From Cedecea neteri (GTDB taxonomy: Bacteria > Pseudomonadota > Gammaproteobacteria > Enterobacterales > Enterobacteriaceae): a stretch of DNA of 64,000 bases. The notes beneath the pieces were generated by a model, which made no database searches, was not told the DNA's origin, and saw only the letters and a list, made by a program, of their open reading frames with translations. Positions within the stretch are counted from its first letter, which is position 1, and each line of letters begins with the position of its first letter. Of this stretch, positions 9,323 to 18,862 are shown in pieces. The DNA lies in assembly GCF_000758325.1 (NCBI RefSeq), contig NZ_CP009459.1, forward strand, positions 372,001-436,000. The letters run 5' to 3'. The position numbers were made by a program, and so were the translations under genes.

Positions 9323-10183
9323 TTACAGCACTCCCAACAGCGAACAGACCACGCTCAACGCCACAATCGACAGCAGAATAGTGGTATAACGCGGGCCTTT
9401 CTTCATCAGATAGAAGTAGATCGCAAACACCGCGGCCAGCGGCAACAGACCGGGAGCAATAGAATCCAGGATCTGCTGCACCACCACTTCAGACCCTTTC
9501 AGCGCGCTGATTTTGAGCGGCGTGGTTATCTTCACGTAGCTTGCCGAGAGCGCCCCCATCATGATCAGGCCCAGCACGTTAGCGCCGTAGATAAGCTCTT
9601 TGATTCGCCCCCCTTGTAACAGGCCGATGATCGAGTCACGCCCCAGGGTGTAGCCTTTGTGGACCATGCCGTAACTGATCGCCAGCGTAATTGCCGGATA
9701 GAGGATCAGCGGAATAATGCCGCCCATTGCGCTGCCGTTAGCGGCAAACGGGATAAAGATAGCGATCAGCAGCGGCATGACCGCGGCCCAAATAATGGAG
9801 TCCCCCATCCCGGCCAGCGGCCCCATCAGGCCGGTTTTAATCCCGGTGATCGACGCATCACTTATCGGCTCCCCGCGCGTTTTTTGTTCCTCCATGGCGA
9901 TCGAGATCCCCTGGATAACCGCGCCAAAAGTCTGCTCTGAGTTGAAGAAGTTCAGGTGGCGTTTCAACGCTTCCACCTGCTCTTCTTTTTGCGGATAGAG
10001 CTTTTTAATAATCGGCGTCATCGAGGCGCAAAAAATCAGGCTCTGCAGGCGCTCATACGAACTGGACACTTCGGCGCCCAGCCAGTAGATAAACCACGCT
10101 TTGGTGATATCGGCTTTGGTCAGTGCGCCGCTTTCGCGCGCGCGTTCAACCAGCTCATGCTGCATTACATCAGTGCTCATCAT
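9323..10183 (-). CDS. dgaD: PTS mannose-family IID component, D-glucosaminate specific
   Basis: The 286-residue EIID membrane subunit that, with DgaC, forms the sugar channel. Family features are the LQSLIFCASMTPII segment near the N-terminus, GLMGPLAGMGDSI and C-terminal hydrophobic helices. Two adjacent ATGs (10183 and 10180) both follow AAGGAG, so the start is uncertain by one codon. The gene overlaps the dgaC stop by four bases, the usual arrangement of IIC-IID pairs. Confidence 0.9.
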   Translation of the reverse strand: MMSTDVMQHELVERARESGALTKADITKAWFIYWLGAEVSSSYERLQSLIFCASMTPIIKKLYPQKEEQVEALKRHLNFFNSEQTFGAVIQGISIAMEEQKTRGEPISDASITGIKTGLMGPLAGMGDSIIWAAVMPLLIAIFIPFAANGSAMGGIIPLILYPAITLAISYGMVHKGYTLGRDSIIGLLQGGRIKELIYGANVLGLIMMGALSASYVKITTPLKISALKGSEVVVQQILDSIAPGLLPLAAVFAIYFYLMKKGPRYTTILLSIVALSVVCSLLGVL

Positions 10184-10929
10184 GCTGCTCCTTCATTTTT
10201 CGCCAGGCCTTTAATCAGGAAGGCCACACAGGTGCCGAAGATTGCCATCGCCATAATGTCCACCTTGAGATACAGCACCGCGAAGAATCCGCCGATAAAC
10301 CACGGCAGCAGGCTCTTTTTACCAATCACCATAATGGTGATAGCGAAGCCCAGCGCAGGCAGGATCCCGCCCATAATTTCAAAGGAGTGGGTTAACCAGT
10401 GCGGCATCAGCTTAAGGAAGCTTTCCACCACGTTCTGACCAAAGTAGTTAGCGGCAAACACCACCGGGAACCGCAGCACCAGCCCGAGTAACGCCGGGTA
10501 AAGGAAAGCACAGCGCATAATGCCCGCCATGTTTGCCGTTTCGGCGTGCTTGTCGGCCATGTGTACCCACGCGGCGTTCAGCGTGCGGCGTAGCTGATCG
10601 AGGAACACGCCAATCACGCCGAAGGGGATCGCCAACGCAATGGCAAGGTTTGGGTCCATGCCCGCTTTAACGGCAATCGGAATGGAAATACAGGCTGCCA
10701 GGGCAGGATCTGAAGGAACATTACCTCCAGGTGTTGACGTCACGCCAAGATAGACGAGCTGCATACCGGCGCCGATGATCATCGCCGTTTGCATATTACC
10801 GAGCAGCAAACCGACAAAGACGGCAATCACTACAGGCTGGAGCAACATGGCGGAGAAGGTGTAGCCAAGGCGTAAACGGGCAAACCAGTAATACAACCCC
10901 ATCAGGCTTGCGAAGACTAATGTATCCAT
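10180..10929 (-). CDS. dgaC: PTS mannose-family IIC component, D-glucosaminate specific
   Basis: A 249-residue polytopic membrane permease of the EIIC-Man/Sor family. It contains the conserved LLLGNMQTAMIIGA and YLGVTSTPGGNVPSDPALAA segments typical of IIC-Sor proteins. It starts 25 bases after dgaB and overlaps dgaD. With DgaD it would translocate D-glucosaminate while DgaB phosphorylates it. Substrate is inferred from the downstream dgaE and dgaF, not from the permease itself. Confidence 0.9.
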   Translation of the reverse strand: MDTLVFASLMGLYYWFARLRLGYTFSAMLLQPVVIAVFVGLLLGNMQTAMIIGAGMQLVYLGVTSTPGGNVPSDPALAACISIPIAVKAGMDPNLAIALAIPFGVIGVFLDQLRRTLNAAWVHMADKHAETANMAGIMRCAFLYPALLGLVLRFPVVFAANYFGQNVVESFLKLMPHWLTHSFEIMGGILPALGFAITIMVIGKKSLLPWFIGGFFAVLYLKVDIMAMAIFGTCVAFLIKGLAKNEGAA

Positions 10930-10954
10930 AATTATTTACCCTATTATCAAAGGA

Positions 10955-11440
10955 TTAGAATTTTTTCAGGATATCGTCCAACGACTGCGGCTTATCTTCC
11001 GGGATGGTCTGGAAAATGGCCTTAATCCCACGATTTTTCAGATCGTTAAGAATGCCGACGTCTTTCTCATCAAGCGTGATGTTCTGGAAAACCGCTTTAC
11101 GGTTTGGCCCACCACCCAGCCCGCCAACCTGAATATCCGTCACGTCAAAACCTTGCGCCACCGCGTCCTGAATCGCCGCCAGCGACGGGAACAGCACCAG
11201 CACATTGCCCTCCCCCAGCTGGTTTTCTTTCCACGACGCGGCAAAACTTTGGTTGCTGTAGCAGTCCACTTTGATGCTTGGCGGCGCGGCCATCAGGTAG
11301 ATATTTTTCATAAACGGGTCCGCATCCAGCTCATCGCTGACCACCGCAATCCTGTTAGCTTGAGACTGGCCCACCCATTTCGTCACCACCTGTCCATGAA
11401 TAAGGCGACTATCGATGCGACATAAAACGATCTTTGCCAT
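10955..11440 (-). CDS. dgaB: PTS mannose-family IIB component, D-glucosaminate specific
   Basis: A 161-residue cytoplasmic EIIB of the Man/Lev family. The phosphorylated histidine is in RIDSRLIHGQVVTKW (His15), the typical N-terminal signature. It receives phosphate from DgaA and passes it to the incoming sugar acid. It begins 12 bases after dgaA with a GGAAAAATATC ribosome site and ends 25 bases before dgaC. Confidence 0.92.
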   Translation of the reverse strand: MAKIVLCRIDSRLIHGQVVTKWVGQSQANRIAVVSDELDADPFMKNIYLMAAPPSIKVDCYSNQSFAASWKENQLGEGNVLVLFPSLAAIQDAVAQGFDVTDIQVGGLGGGPNRKAVFQNITLDEKDVGILNDLKNRGIKAIFQTIPEDKPQSLDDILKKF

Positions 11441-11452
11441 GATATTTTTCCT

Positions 11453-11878
11453 TTATTTTGTTTGTTGTAACTGACGAACGTGGGCCACGACATCGAGACA
11501 GCTGCTGCGACCGGCCTCGACCACCTCGGCCACGCAGGCGGTAAGTAAACCGTGCTCGCGCCGGTCCAGTGCTTCCAGCAATAAAGAGGCATTCAGGCCG
11601 GAAATCACCGCTATCGGATAATCAGCACTCAGGCGTGCCGCCACATTAGAGGTTGTGCCGCCGACAAAATCGGTAAGGATCAGCGAGCCTTCAGGCAACG
11701 TTTTCACCACCGCTTCAACGCGTTGATAAAAATCACCCAGCGTGTCGACGGGCATCAGCGCGATTTCTGTCACGCCTTCAATTTCGCCCATCACCATGCG
11801 CAGGCTGTTGCAAAGCTGCTGCCCCCAACCGCCGTGCGTTAACAGCAGGATCTGGGGCAAGGATTCAGTGGTAGTCAA
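11453..11878 (-). CDS. dgaA: PTS mannose-family IIA component, D-glucosaminate specific
   Basis: A 141-residue EIIA domain with the active-site segment ILLLTHGGWG (His15) and the conserved TDFVGGTTSNVAARL. It accepts phosphate from HPr. No ATG is available; the start is a TTG at 11878 supported by GGAGG five bases upstream. It is the first gene of dgaABCDEF and lies about 40 bases downstream of a strong sigma-54 promoter. Confidence 0.9.
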   Translation of the reverse strand: MTTTESLPQILLLTHGGWGQQLCNSLRMVMGEIEGVTEIALMPVDTLGDFYQRVEAVVKTLPEGSLILTDFVGGTTSNVAARLSADYPIAVISGLNASLLLEALDRREHGLLTACVAEVVEAGRSSCLDVVAHVRQLQQTK

Positions 11879-11918
11879 AGTGGCCTCCTGGCTCGATTAC
11901 GTTTACGTACGTAGAGAG

Positions 11919-11934
11919 AGCAAAGGATGTGCCA
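11919..11934 (-). promoter_or_regulatory. Sigma-54 (-24/-12) promoter of the dga operon
   Basis: The minus strand reads TGGCACATCCTTTGCT, a match to the sigma-54 consensus TGGCAC-N5-TTGCW with the required ten bases between GG and GC. Transcription would start about 12 bases downstream, just ahead of dgaA. The adjacent LevR/NtrC-type activator supports it. Confidence 0.93.
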
Positions 11935-11965
11935 GAGTTTGTGTCACGCGAGGAGTAAGAAAGGC

Positions 11966-11990
11966 CTGGCGGAGCGCAGTGCCCCGCCAG
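11966..11990 (-). terminator. Inverted repeat after dgaR: terminator and/or activator site
   Basis: CTGGCGG and CCGCCAG are separated by 11 bases, starting nine bases beyond the dgaR stop. The T-run after it is weak (CCTTTCTT). Its centre is about 70 bases upstream of the predicted dga start site, so it may double as an upstream activating sequence for DgaR. Both roles are inferred. Confidence 0.5.
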
Positions 11991-11998
11991 TTGTGGGA

Positions 11999-14797
11999 TT
12001 AGCTATAAAGCAGTTCGTAAATATAAATATATTCTGCATCCGATAAGCGAATGCCGTAAGCCTCTTCTATTGGCTGGAACACAGATTTGATGACACTAAA
12101 TGCGCGAACGTCCAGATCTGGCCTGTTTTCCAGCGCCATCTGTAACGGTTTACGGTTAATCACGATACGCTCGACCATGCAGCAGCAGTGGATCAGAAAG
12201 CGCAGTGTCACCTGGCGACTCGGTTTGAGCGAAAGTGCCGAGGTCAGATGGTTAAGTACGCCTTCCATCTCTTTGAGAATGCGCTGCGGGTTGAGCACTG
12301 AAATGTGGTTAATGATGCTCTCCATGGTCAGCGCGCTGATAAAACGCATGGCGCTACGTTCCATTTCCAGCCGCCGTTCGCTGCTGGAGAGATCCGGCGT
12401 CAGCAGGCTTAACACCAGCTCCGGCCCCTGTTCGGAAAACAACTCCTCCAGCGAAATAAACGGAATATCCGGGAGGCCAGGCTGGAAAGTCCCGACGATC
12501 CCCGCCAGCCGCTCGCCAACGCCCAGTGCCTGCTGCACGCGTTCCAGGCTGCGAACTTCGTTGTAATCGAGGATAACCATTCGCGTGTCCTGCGACATCA
12601 GCTCACCAAAGCTCTCCTCCAGCACTTTTTTGATTTTATCCGCCGTTCCCATTCCGGTAATGCAGGACACCACCAGCACTTTGCCCCCGCTTTCCTGTTG
12701 CGGCGTACAGAGCTGGCAGGGAATATTTTTGCTTTGCATCAACGCGGCAAGTTGCGGTAACTCGCTGGTCTCATAGCTTAAATCCAGCCCCACCTCCAAC
12801 AGAGTGGTAAGCGTAATATTCGGCATCAGCAGAACGTCTATCTGGAATAACTTGCTGACGGTGCTGCCAAAATGCACCAGTGAGCCAATATCCACCATCA
12901 GGATCAGTCGTCGATAGCGCCGGGTCTGAATCATCAGGGTTAACGTTTCCAGGGTGTCATGTACCGACTGCTCGAAAGGCATATCAATGGCGCTGAACAG
13001 CTCGCGCTCTACGACGCGATTAACGTATTGCGCCATACTGGTGGCGGTGGTCGCCCCGTGGGCAATCAAAATGACCCCGCAGTCGGGACTGGCGTCTATG
13101 CGCTGGCGATAATGTCGGCACTCTTTCAGGAACAGGCACAGCCAGACAACTTCCGTCGCCGGGCACTGAATGTGCAGCAGTTCGTTAATTTTCCGGCACA
13201 GCTGCGTGGCGTTTTCGTACTCGTCTTTGCAGCGGTCCAGGATCAGGCTTGAGGAATAAAGCTGTGGGATCAAGCCGCGCTGCACGTAGCCAATCAGCGC
13301 CAGAAAGTGTTTACGCAGCGGGTTAACCAGGTTTTCAGGCAGTGAAAATCCAAGCACCTGCTCCACGCAGCCGATAAGCAGCGTCACGCGTACTTCAACC
13401 TGGCCGCCATATCGCGGGGGATGAACCACGCTATCCCGACTATAGAGACCGTATTCAAAAATCGAACTCAGCTTATTTTTCAGGATCGCCAACGTTTCCG
13501 CCGGGGGGACATTGCTGTTACGCAGGTTGACGTATTCGCGGGTCAGGAAGCTGTAAAAGAGATCGCTCTCTTCTATTTCACTCCCGGTGGCCAGGGAGCT
13601 TTTTAGCGCCGGCAGCGTACGCGCATCAACGTTTAAACGCTCTTTGCCGTCAAACAGCGTATCAACCAGCAGCCGCTGTTCTGGCGTGGCATTAAACGGC
13701 ATTTCTGCCAGCCGTTTATCCAGCTGCAGCGTGTCCTGATGCTCAGTCATGCCCGACGCCCATGCCTGAGCGCACAAGAACTGAATATCGCTTTTGAGCT
13801 GGCCGATATTGCCCTCCAGCGGCTTATTGAGCAGCCAGAGCAGCAGGGTTTTATCAAGGCTGACCGTGCGCTCTATCTTGCGACTTTCACGCTGCAAGAA
13901 CCCAATAATCAACTCAATTTGCTCTTCAACAGAACGCTGGCGAATACCCGGCAAATCAATACACACCTGAATACGCCGCTGGAAAGTACGCAGCAGCGCG
14001 GAATTAACCGGCTCGGTGGTGGCACAAATCAGGCGGACTGAGATTGAGCGAGCCACGGCGCTGGATCCCAGCGGCCGGTATTCCCCTTTGTCGAGAATAG
14101 AAAAGAGTTTCTCCTGCCCTTCATACGGCAAGCGATGTACTTCATCCAGCAGCAGGTAGCCGCCGTCTGCCTGCTCCACAAGGCCGGGTTTATTTTCATT
14201 CGCCCCGGTAAACGCCCCCTGGCGGTGGCCGAACAGGTGCGAAGAAAGTAGCTCCGGGTTATGGGCATATTCCGCGCAGTTAAAATAGACCAGCGGCGGT
14301 GTGCCGCCAGAAGCGTGCTCACAGGCAAAACGGTGCATTAACTCGGCGAAAAAGGTTTTACCGACGCCGGAAGGCCCGGTTAGCAGCACGTGTAATCCGT
14401 GGGGGTAAAGTACCGCGGCACGGCCTTTGTCTACCGCATCGCGCAGGCTGCGATCGTAGCCAATCAGACCGCTAAAAGGATCGTCCCCGCTGAGCTTTTC
14501 CTGGCATGGGAGCAGATCGGCCACCGATCGCACTTCACGCTCGGAGTCATCCAGCTTGCGTCCAAGAACGGCTTCCAGCGCATGACGGTGCAAAAAGAAA
14601 ACCGGGCGACCCCGGCTTTTGATGGCCAGGCCATCGTTCCATAACTGGTTGAGATCTTTACTGACCGAGTTTCTAGCCAGCCCGAGGTTAAAGCCAATAG
14701 CTTCTGCCGTGAATGCCGTTTCCTTTGCTAAATCAGTAAGATCCACTCCCTGTGTCAGCCGTTCCAGCTCCCCCAAAATAATCTCAATCCGTCTCAT
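11999..14797 (-). CDS. dgaR: Sigma-54-dependent activator of the dga operon (LevR family)
   Basis: This 932-residue protein has an N-terminal helix-turn-helix (about 1-70), a central AAA+ domain with Walker A GPSGVGKT (141-148), the sigma-54 contact loop GAFTGA (194-199) and Walker B LLLDEV, then PRD and mannose-type EIIA-like regions. This is the LevR/DgaR architecture, in which PTS phosphorylation of histidines controls activity. It lies directly upstream of, and in the same orientation as, dgaABCDEF and its sigma-54 promoter. The ATG at 14797 follows an AAAGAG site. No sigma-54 site was seen in front of dgaR itself. Confidence 0.94.
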   Translation of the reverse strand: MRRIEIILGELERLTQGVDLTDLAKETAFTAEAIGFNLGLARNSVSKDLNQLWNDGLAIKSRGRPVFFLHRHALEAVLGRKLDDSEREVRSVADLLPCQEKLSGDDPFSGLIGYDRSLRDAVDKGRAAVLYPHGLHVLLTGPSGVGKTFFAELMHRFACEHASGGTPPLVYFNCAEYAHNPELLSSHLFGHRQGAFTGANENKPGLVEQADGGYLLLDEVHRLPYEGQEKLFSILDKGEYRPLGSSAVARSISVRLICATTEPVNSALLRTFQRRIQVCIDLPGIRQRSVEEQIELIIGFLQRESRKIERTVSLDKTLLLWLLNKPLEGNIGQLKSDIQFLCAQAWASGMTEHQDTLQLDKRLAEMPFNATPEQRLLVDTLFDGKERLNVDARTLPALKSSLATGSEIEESDLFYSFLTREYVNLRNSNVPPAETLAILKNKLSSIFEYGLYSRDSVVHPPRYGGQVEVRVTLLIGCVEQVLGFSLPENLVNPLRKHFLALIGYVQRGLIPQLYSSSLILDRCKDEYENATQLCRKINELLHIQCPATEVVWLCLFLKECRHYRQRIDASPDCGVILIAHGATTATSMAQYVNRVVERELFSAIDMPFEQSVHDTLETLTLMIQTRRYRRLILMVDIGSLVHFGSTVSKLFQIDVLLMPNITLTTLLEVGLDLSYETSELPQLAALMQSKNIPCQLCTPQQESGGKVLVVSCITGMGTADKIKKVLEESFGELMSQDTRMVILDYNEVRSLERVQQALGVGERLAGIVGTFQPGLPDIPFISLEELFSEQGPELVLSLLTPDLSSSERRLEMERSAMRFISALTMESIINHISVLNPQRILKEMEGVLNHLTSALSLKPSRQVTLRFLIHCCCMVERIVINRKPLQMALENRPDLDVRAFSVIKSVFQPIEEAYGIRLSDAEYIYIYELLYS

Positions 14798-14899
14798 CTC
14801 TTTACCGCTTAAAAAGTGAATGATCGTTCAGAACATACACTATTCTTTTATGCAAGAAAGAGACGCGCCGGGAAGAATCCGGCTTGTTGGATGAGAAAT

Positions 14900-14926
14900 G
14901 CTGCTGCACAGGCCCTGCGCAGCAGC
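14900..14926 (-). terminator. Hairpin terminator of speB
   Basis: GCTGCTGC(G)CAG pairs with CTG(T)GCAGCAGC on the minus strand, 16 bases after the speB stop, followed by ATTTCT. The stem is very stable although the T-run is short. Confidence 0.75.
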
Positions 14927-14942
14927 AATCAGCGCGGAGGGC

Positions 14943-15863
14943 TTATTCGCCTTTCTTGGCTGCCTGGATATACAGCATTTCCAGCGCCAGTGTCGCCGCA
15001 GCCAGGGCGGTGATTTCAGACTGGTCGTAGGCCGGAGCCACTTCCACCACGTCCATCCCCACGATGTTCAGATCTTTCAGGCCACGAACCAGCTTGATAG
15101 CACGGTCAGAGGTCAGGCCGCCAATCACCGGCGTACCAGTACCTGGCGCAAAAGCAGGATCCAGGCAGTCAATGTCAAAGGTCAGGTAAACCGGCATGTC
15201 ACCGACGATCTGCTTAACCTGGGCAATGATATCGTCTACACCGCGATCGTTAACCTGGCAGGCATCCAGCACGGTGAAGCCGTTATCTTTGTCGAACTCG
15301 GTACGAATACCGATCTGCACAGAGTGGTTCGGATCGATCAGGCCTTCGTTTGGCGCGGTGTAGAACATCGTGCCGTGGTCGAACTCGCAGCCGTTCGCGT
15401 AGGTGTCGGTGTGGGCATCAAAGTGAACCAGCGCCATTTTGCCGAAGTGCTTAGCGTGAGCACGCAGCAGCGGCAGAGTCACAAAGTGGTCGCCCCCGAA
15501 GGAAAGCATACGCTTGCCGGCAGCCAGCAGACGCTCAGCGTGCGCCTGGAGATTTTCGCTCATCTCACGGGCATCACCGAAGGCGTAGACCAGGTCGCCG
15601 CAGTCCACAACGTTCAGACGCTCGCGCATGTCGAAGTTCCACGGGAAGCGGTTGCCTTCCCATGCCAGGTTGGTAGACACCTGACGAATCGCTGCCGGGC
15701 CGTGACGGCCGCCTGCGCGACCGGAAGTTGCCGCATCAAACGGAACGCCGGTGATCACCCAGTCTGCATCGCTATCGTACGGCTGGAAGTTCAGCGGGAA
15801 ACGTAAAAAACCAAAGGCATTAGATACCAGGGAGTTATCGTATTTGTGGCCTAAGGTGCTCAT
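14943..15863 (-). CDS. speB: Agmatinase (agmatine ureohydrolase)
   Basis: A 306-residue ureohydrolase that hydrolyses agmatine to putrescine and urea; same length as E. coli SpeB. The manganese-binding motifs [16 protein letters not shown] and the second-site SFDID-like [14 protein letters not shown] are all present. It follows speA by about 200 bases that hold a terminator and a palindrome, so speB is likely to have its own promoter as well as some read-through. Together with SpeA it provides the arginine route to putrescine. Confidence 0.97.
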   Translation of the reverse strand: MSTLGHKYDNSLVSNAFGFLRFPLNFQPYDSDADWVITGVPFDAATSGRAGGRHGPAAIRQVSTNLAWEGNRFPWNFDMRERLNVVDCGDLVYAFGDAREMSENLQAHAERLLAAGKRMLSFGGDHFVTLPLLRAHAKHFGKMALVHFDAHTDTYANGCEFDHGTMFYTAPNEGLIDPNHSVQIGIRTEFDKDNGFTVLDACQVNDRGVDDIIAQVKQIVGDMPVYLTFDIDCLDPAFAPGTGTPVIGGLTSDRAIKLVRGLKDLNIVGMDVVEVAPAYDQSEITALAAATLALEMLYIQAAKKGE

Positions 15864-15897
15864 TGTCTGACCTCTCGGTTGGGGTTAAAAAACGCCT

Positions 15898-15942
15898 AAA
15901 AAAAATCCCCTCCGCGTCGTTAAACCCGACGAGGAAGGGATT
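15898..15942 (-). terminator. Rho-independent terminator of speA
   Basis: On the minus strand AATCCCTTCC-T-CGTCG pairs with CGACG-C-GGAGGGGATT across an eight-base loop and is followed by a run of eight Ts. It is about 120 bases after the speA stop and 35 bases before the speB start. Confidence 0.88.
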
Positions 15943-16028
15943 GGATTGGGGTACTGCTATTTATTGAGCGGATTATCGCCGCTAATTCATACAGGTTCAA
16001 GAGAGTATAGGCTATTGTGCCGTCTTTG

Positions 16029-16051
16029 CCCTCTCCCCAAAGAGGAGAGGG
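16029..16051. repeat. Solitary CCCTCTCC palindrome (REP-like)
   Basis: CCCTCTCC and GGAGAGGG are separated by seven bases. It lacks the CCCTCACCC arm seen in the other copies of this family in the window, so it looks like a reduced single copy. It lies just after the speA stop. Confidence 0.7.
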
Positions 16052-16062
16052 AAAGCGATAGC

Positions 16063-18039
16063 TTACTCGTCTTCCAGATACGTATAACCGTACAGGCCCG
16101 CTTCGAACTCTTCGAGGAACTGCTGCTGCAGCGCATCGTCAAGGCCGGTATTCTTCACCTGGTCACGGAACTGGGTCAGCAGCTTGTTCGGGTCGAGCTG
16201 CACGTACTGCAGCATGTCCGCCACGGTATCGCCTTCGTCAGACAGCTCCACTTCCACGGAGCCGTCAGGGAAGACGAAGACGTCCACCGCTTCGGTGTCG
16301 CCGAACAGGTTATGCATGTTGCCGAGGATTTCCTGGTACGCGCCCACCATGAAGAAGCCCAGCATCGGCGGGTTCTCCGGATCGTATTCCGGCATCGGCA
16401 TCGTTGTAGCGATACCGTCGCCATCGATGTAATGGTCAATTGCCCCATCGGAGTCGCAGGTGATGTCCAGCAGCACTGCGCGGCGCTCAGGCGCGTGATT
16501 CAACCCTTCCAGCGGTAACACCGGGAACAGCTGATCGATCCCCCACGCATCCGGCATCGACTGGAAAAGTGAGAAGTTGACGTACATTTTGTCCGCCATG
16601 CGCTCCTGCAGTTCGTCGATGATTGGACGGTGCGCTCGGTTGCTTGGATCAAGCTGCTTCTGCACGTCGTGGCACATGTTCAGGTAAAGCTGTTCTGCCC
16701 AGGCACGTTCCTGCAGGCTATAGGCCCCGGAGGAGTAGCCGACGTGGATATCGTGCAGGTCCATCTGGCTGTCGTGCAGCCATTCACGCAGCGAGCGGCG
16801 AGTCCCAGGCTGATGCATCTCCTCCCAGGTTTCCCACATGCTTTGCAGCGCGCGAGGGGCGTCATCCGCAGGCGGGGTCGCTTCGGTATATTCATTACGC
16901 TCCACGCCGATAATATTAGAAACCAGCACGGTGTGGTGCGCGGTCACGGCGCGACCAGACTCGGTGATCACCGTTGGGTGCGGCAGACCATTTTCTTCGC
17001 AGGCATCGCCAATCGCCCAGATGATATTGTTCGCGTATTCATTCAGGCCGTAGTTAACGGAGCAGTCGGACTGGGAGCGAGTCCCTTCGTAGTCCACGCC
17101 CAGGCCACCGCCAACGTCGAAGCACTGGATGTTCACGCCCAGTTTATGCAGCTCAACGTAGAAGCGCGCGGACTCACGAACGCCGGTGGCGATATCGCGA
17201 ATGTTCGCCATCTGCGATCCCAGGTGGAAGTGCAGAAGCTGAATGCTGTCCAGACGGCCGCGTTCACGCAGGATTTCCACCAGTTGCAGAACCTGGTTCG
17301 CCGCCAGGCCGAACTTGGATTTTTCGCCGCCGGAGGACTGCCATTTACCGGATCCCTGAGAGGCCAGACGGGCACGAACGCCCAGGCGAGGGATCACATT
17401 CAGTCGCTCGGCTTCTTCGAGCACGATGCCAATTTCGGACATCTTCTCGATAACCAGGTAGACCTTATGGCCCATCTTCTCGCCGATCAGCGCCAGGCGG
17501 ATGTATTCGCGGTCTTTATAACCATTACAGACGATGACCGACCGGGTCATGCCCGCATGCGCCAGCACGGCCATCAGCTCGGCTTTAGAGCCCGCTTCCA
17601 GGCCCAGCGGTTCGCCGGAATGAATCAGCGACTCAATCACGCGGCGGTGCTGGTTAACTTTGATCGGGTAAACCAGGAAATAGTCACCGTTGTAGCCGTA
17701 GGATTCGCGCGCACGCTTAAAGGCGGCGTTAATCGAACGCAGGCGGTGCTGCAAGATCTGCGGGAAGCAGAACAGCGCAGGCAGGCGCTGACCCTGAGCT
17801 TCACGCGCTTTCACCAGCTCGGCGAGATCCACGCGAGCTTCCGGAACGTCCGGATCCGGGCAAACGCTAATATGGCCCAGTTCGTTAACGTCGTAATAGT
17901 TATTGCCCCACCAGGCAATATTGTATGTACGCAGCATCTTGCTGGCTTCCTCGGAGCTCATGGCAACCTCCTGAATGGAACGATGTACATCCTGCTCGCC
18001 CACTGACGAACCCGAAACAGAAGTGATTTTGTCAGTCAT
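16063..18039 (-). CDS. speA: Biosynthetic arginine decarboxylase
   Basis: A 658-residue PLP enzyme, the exact length of E. coli SpeA, converting arginine to agmatine. The PLP lysine is Lys127 in VYPIKVNQH, and the [10 protein letters not shown] glycine loop binds the cofactor phosphate. The start at 18039 is chosen over an upstream ATG because it restores family length. The upstream small gene yqgB overlaps its first eight bases. The product agmatine is the substrate of the adjacent speB. Confidence 0.98.
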   Translation of the reverse strand: MTDKITSVSGSSVGEQDVHRSIQEVAMSSEEASKMLRTYNIAWWGNNYYDVNELGHISVCPDPDVPEARVDLAELVKAREAQGQRLPALFCFPQILQHRLRSINAAFKRARESYGYNGDYFLVYPIKVNQHRRVIESLIHSGEPLGLEAGSKAELMAVLAHAGMTRSVIVCNGYKDREYIRLALIGEKMGHKVYLVIEKMSEIGIVLEEAERLNVIPRLGVRARLASQGSGKWQSSGGEKSKFGLAANQVLQLVEILRERGRLDSIQLLHFHLGSQMANIRDIATGVRESARFYVELHKLGVNIQCFDVGGGLGVDYEGTRSQSDCSVNYGLNEYANNIIWAIGDACEENGLPHPTVITESGRAVTAHHTVLVSNIIGVERNEYTEATPPADDAPRALQSMWETWEEMHQPGTRRSLREWLHDSQMDLHDIHVGYSSGAYSLQERAWAEQLYLNMCHDVQKQLDPSNRAHRPIIDELQERMADKMYVNFSLFQSMPDAWGIDQLFPVLPLEGLNHAPERRAVLLDITCDSDGAIDHYIDGDGIATTMPMPEYDPENPPMLGFFMVGAYQEILGNMHNLFGDTEAVDVFVFPDGSVEVELSDEGDTVADMLQYVQLDPNKLLTQFRDQVKNTGLDDALQQQFLEEFEAGLYGYTYLEDE

Positions 18040-18178
18040 GGCGAACCTCAAATTTTGTCGATTGTGCAAAACAGTTGACTACTATCGCAGGGGTATCCTG
18101 CAATAACAACCCATTAACAGCGCGCATTGACAGCACAAGACGCTGACAGCGAGGCTGTGCGACCGGTTTCATTTTCAT
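18032..18178 (-). CDS. yqgB: Small protein YqgB
   Basis: A 48-codon gene whose product contains MKMKPVAQ at the start and AIVVNCF near the end, both characteristic of the small enterobacterial protein YqgB found at the same place in E. coli. It runs into the first codons of speA, so its translation may be coupled to or influence speA. No clear Shine-Dalgarno is visible, and a second in-frame ATG exists at 18172. Function is not established from sequence. Confidence 0.72.
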   Translation of the reverse strand: MKMKPVAQPRCQRLVLSMRAVNGLLLQDTPAIVVNCFAQSTKFEVRHD

Positions 18179-18279
18179 ATCATTGTAAAACACGTATCCG
18201 AACCCTGTATGACAGGCCGGCGAAACCACGAGAAAACTCTTGTAATACAAGAGCGCCCTTGTTCAGTTACCACGGCGGA

Positions 18280-18531
18280 TTACAGACCGGCCCGGGGATC
18301 CTGAGAAGCGCCGAGATGGGTAAAACATCGGCAAGTTTGAAAACATGAGATGCAGGCTGCGAGGAGCATATGCGCGCCAGAACGGCGTGCTGGGTTATAT
18401 GAATGACGGCGGTTCATTACTTGTATCACCTCCACGCATACGTTGAGTATGTATGCGACAAGCCAAAGCTGCGAACACTGTACCTGACAGGCTCTAAATA
18501 ATTGCTCAACCCGGCTGGAAGTGGGCAACAC
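18280..18531 (-). CDS. yqgD: Possible small protein YqgD
   Basis: An 83-codon reading frame at the same relative place and strand as the E. coli gene yqgD, which I recall as being the same length. The product is cysteine-rich with a hydrophobic LWLVAYILNVCVEVI segment. No strong ribosome site is evident. It may be a real small protein or simply part of the long untranslated region upstream of speA; moderate to low confidence. Confidence 0.4.
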   Translation of the reverse strand: MLPTSSRVEQLFRACQVQCSQLWLVAYILNVCVEVIQVMNRRHSYNPARRSGAHMLLAACISCFQTCRCFTHLGASQDPRAGL

Positions 18532-18708
18532 GAATCGTGTGCTTTTGATTAAGCCGCGCGCGCCGCTTTATACCCATATAAGGGGTAAAAAGCAAAACAA
18601 AATGTGTAAATTGCCAGCAGTGTCAGCTCCACTTTCCACTCAAGATTTATCACATGTTGCCGTTACCCTAAAAAATTCTGGCTATCTGCCGATTGTCTAA
18701 TCTAAAAT
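18532..18708. other. Intergenic region between yqgD and the metK promoter
   Basis: No gene is visible. The stretch should hold the promoter of the speA side and ends at the metK control region. The dyad AACACGAATCGTGTGC around 18528-18543 could be an operator, but no regulator can be named. Confidence 0.3.
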
Positions 18709-18737
18709 GGCCGTCCAGATGTTAATCCATCTATACT
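18709..18737 (+). promoter_or_regulatory. metK promoter with tandem MetJ boxes
   Basis: Three contiguous eight-base units (18709-18716, 18717-18724, 18725-18732) each match the MetJ box AGACGTCT at about five of eight positions, as is usual for tandem natural boxes. A -10-like TATACT follows at 18732-18737. metK is a known MetJ target in enterobacteria. Confidence 0.5.
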
Positions 18738-18862
18738 GATTAACTGTTAGACTGCCTGTTTTTCAATCTGTGGCAATAAGTTCCCGGGTTGGTCTATCTC
18801 GCCACCGCTGTGGCGCAGAGCAGCAGCCTGAACTAAATAAATCCTCTTAGGGTGAAGAAAAT

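Noticed and set aside
16630..18006. A 458-codon open frame antisense to speA
   Set aside because: Shadow of the speA codon pattern; no ribosome site and no recognisable domain.
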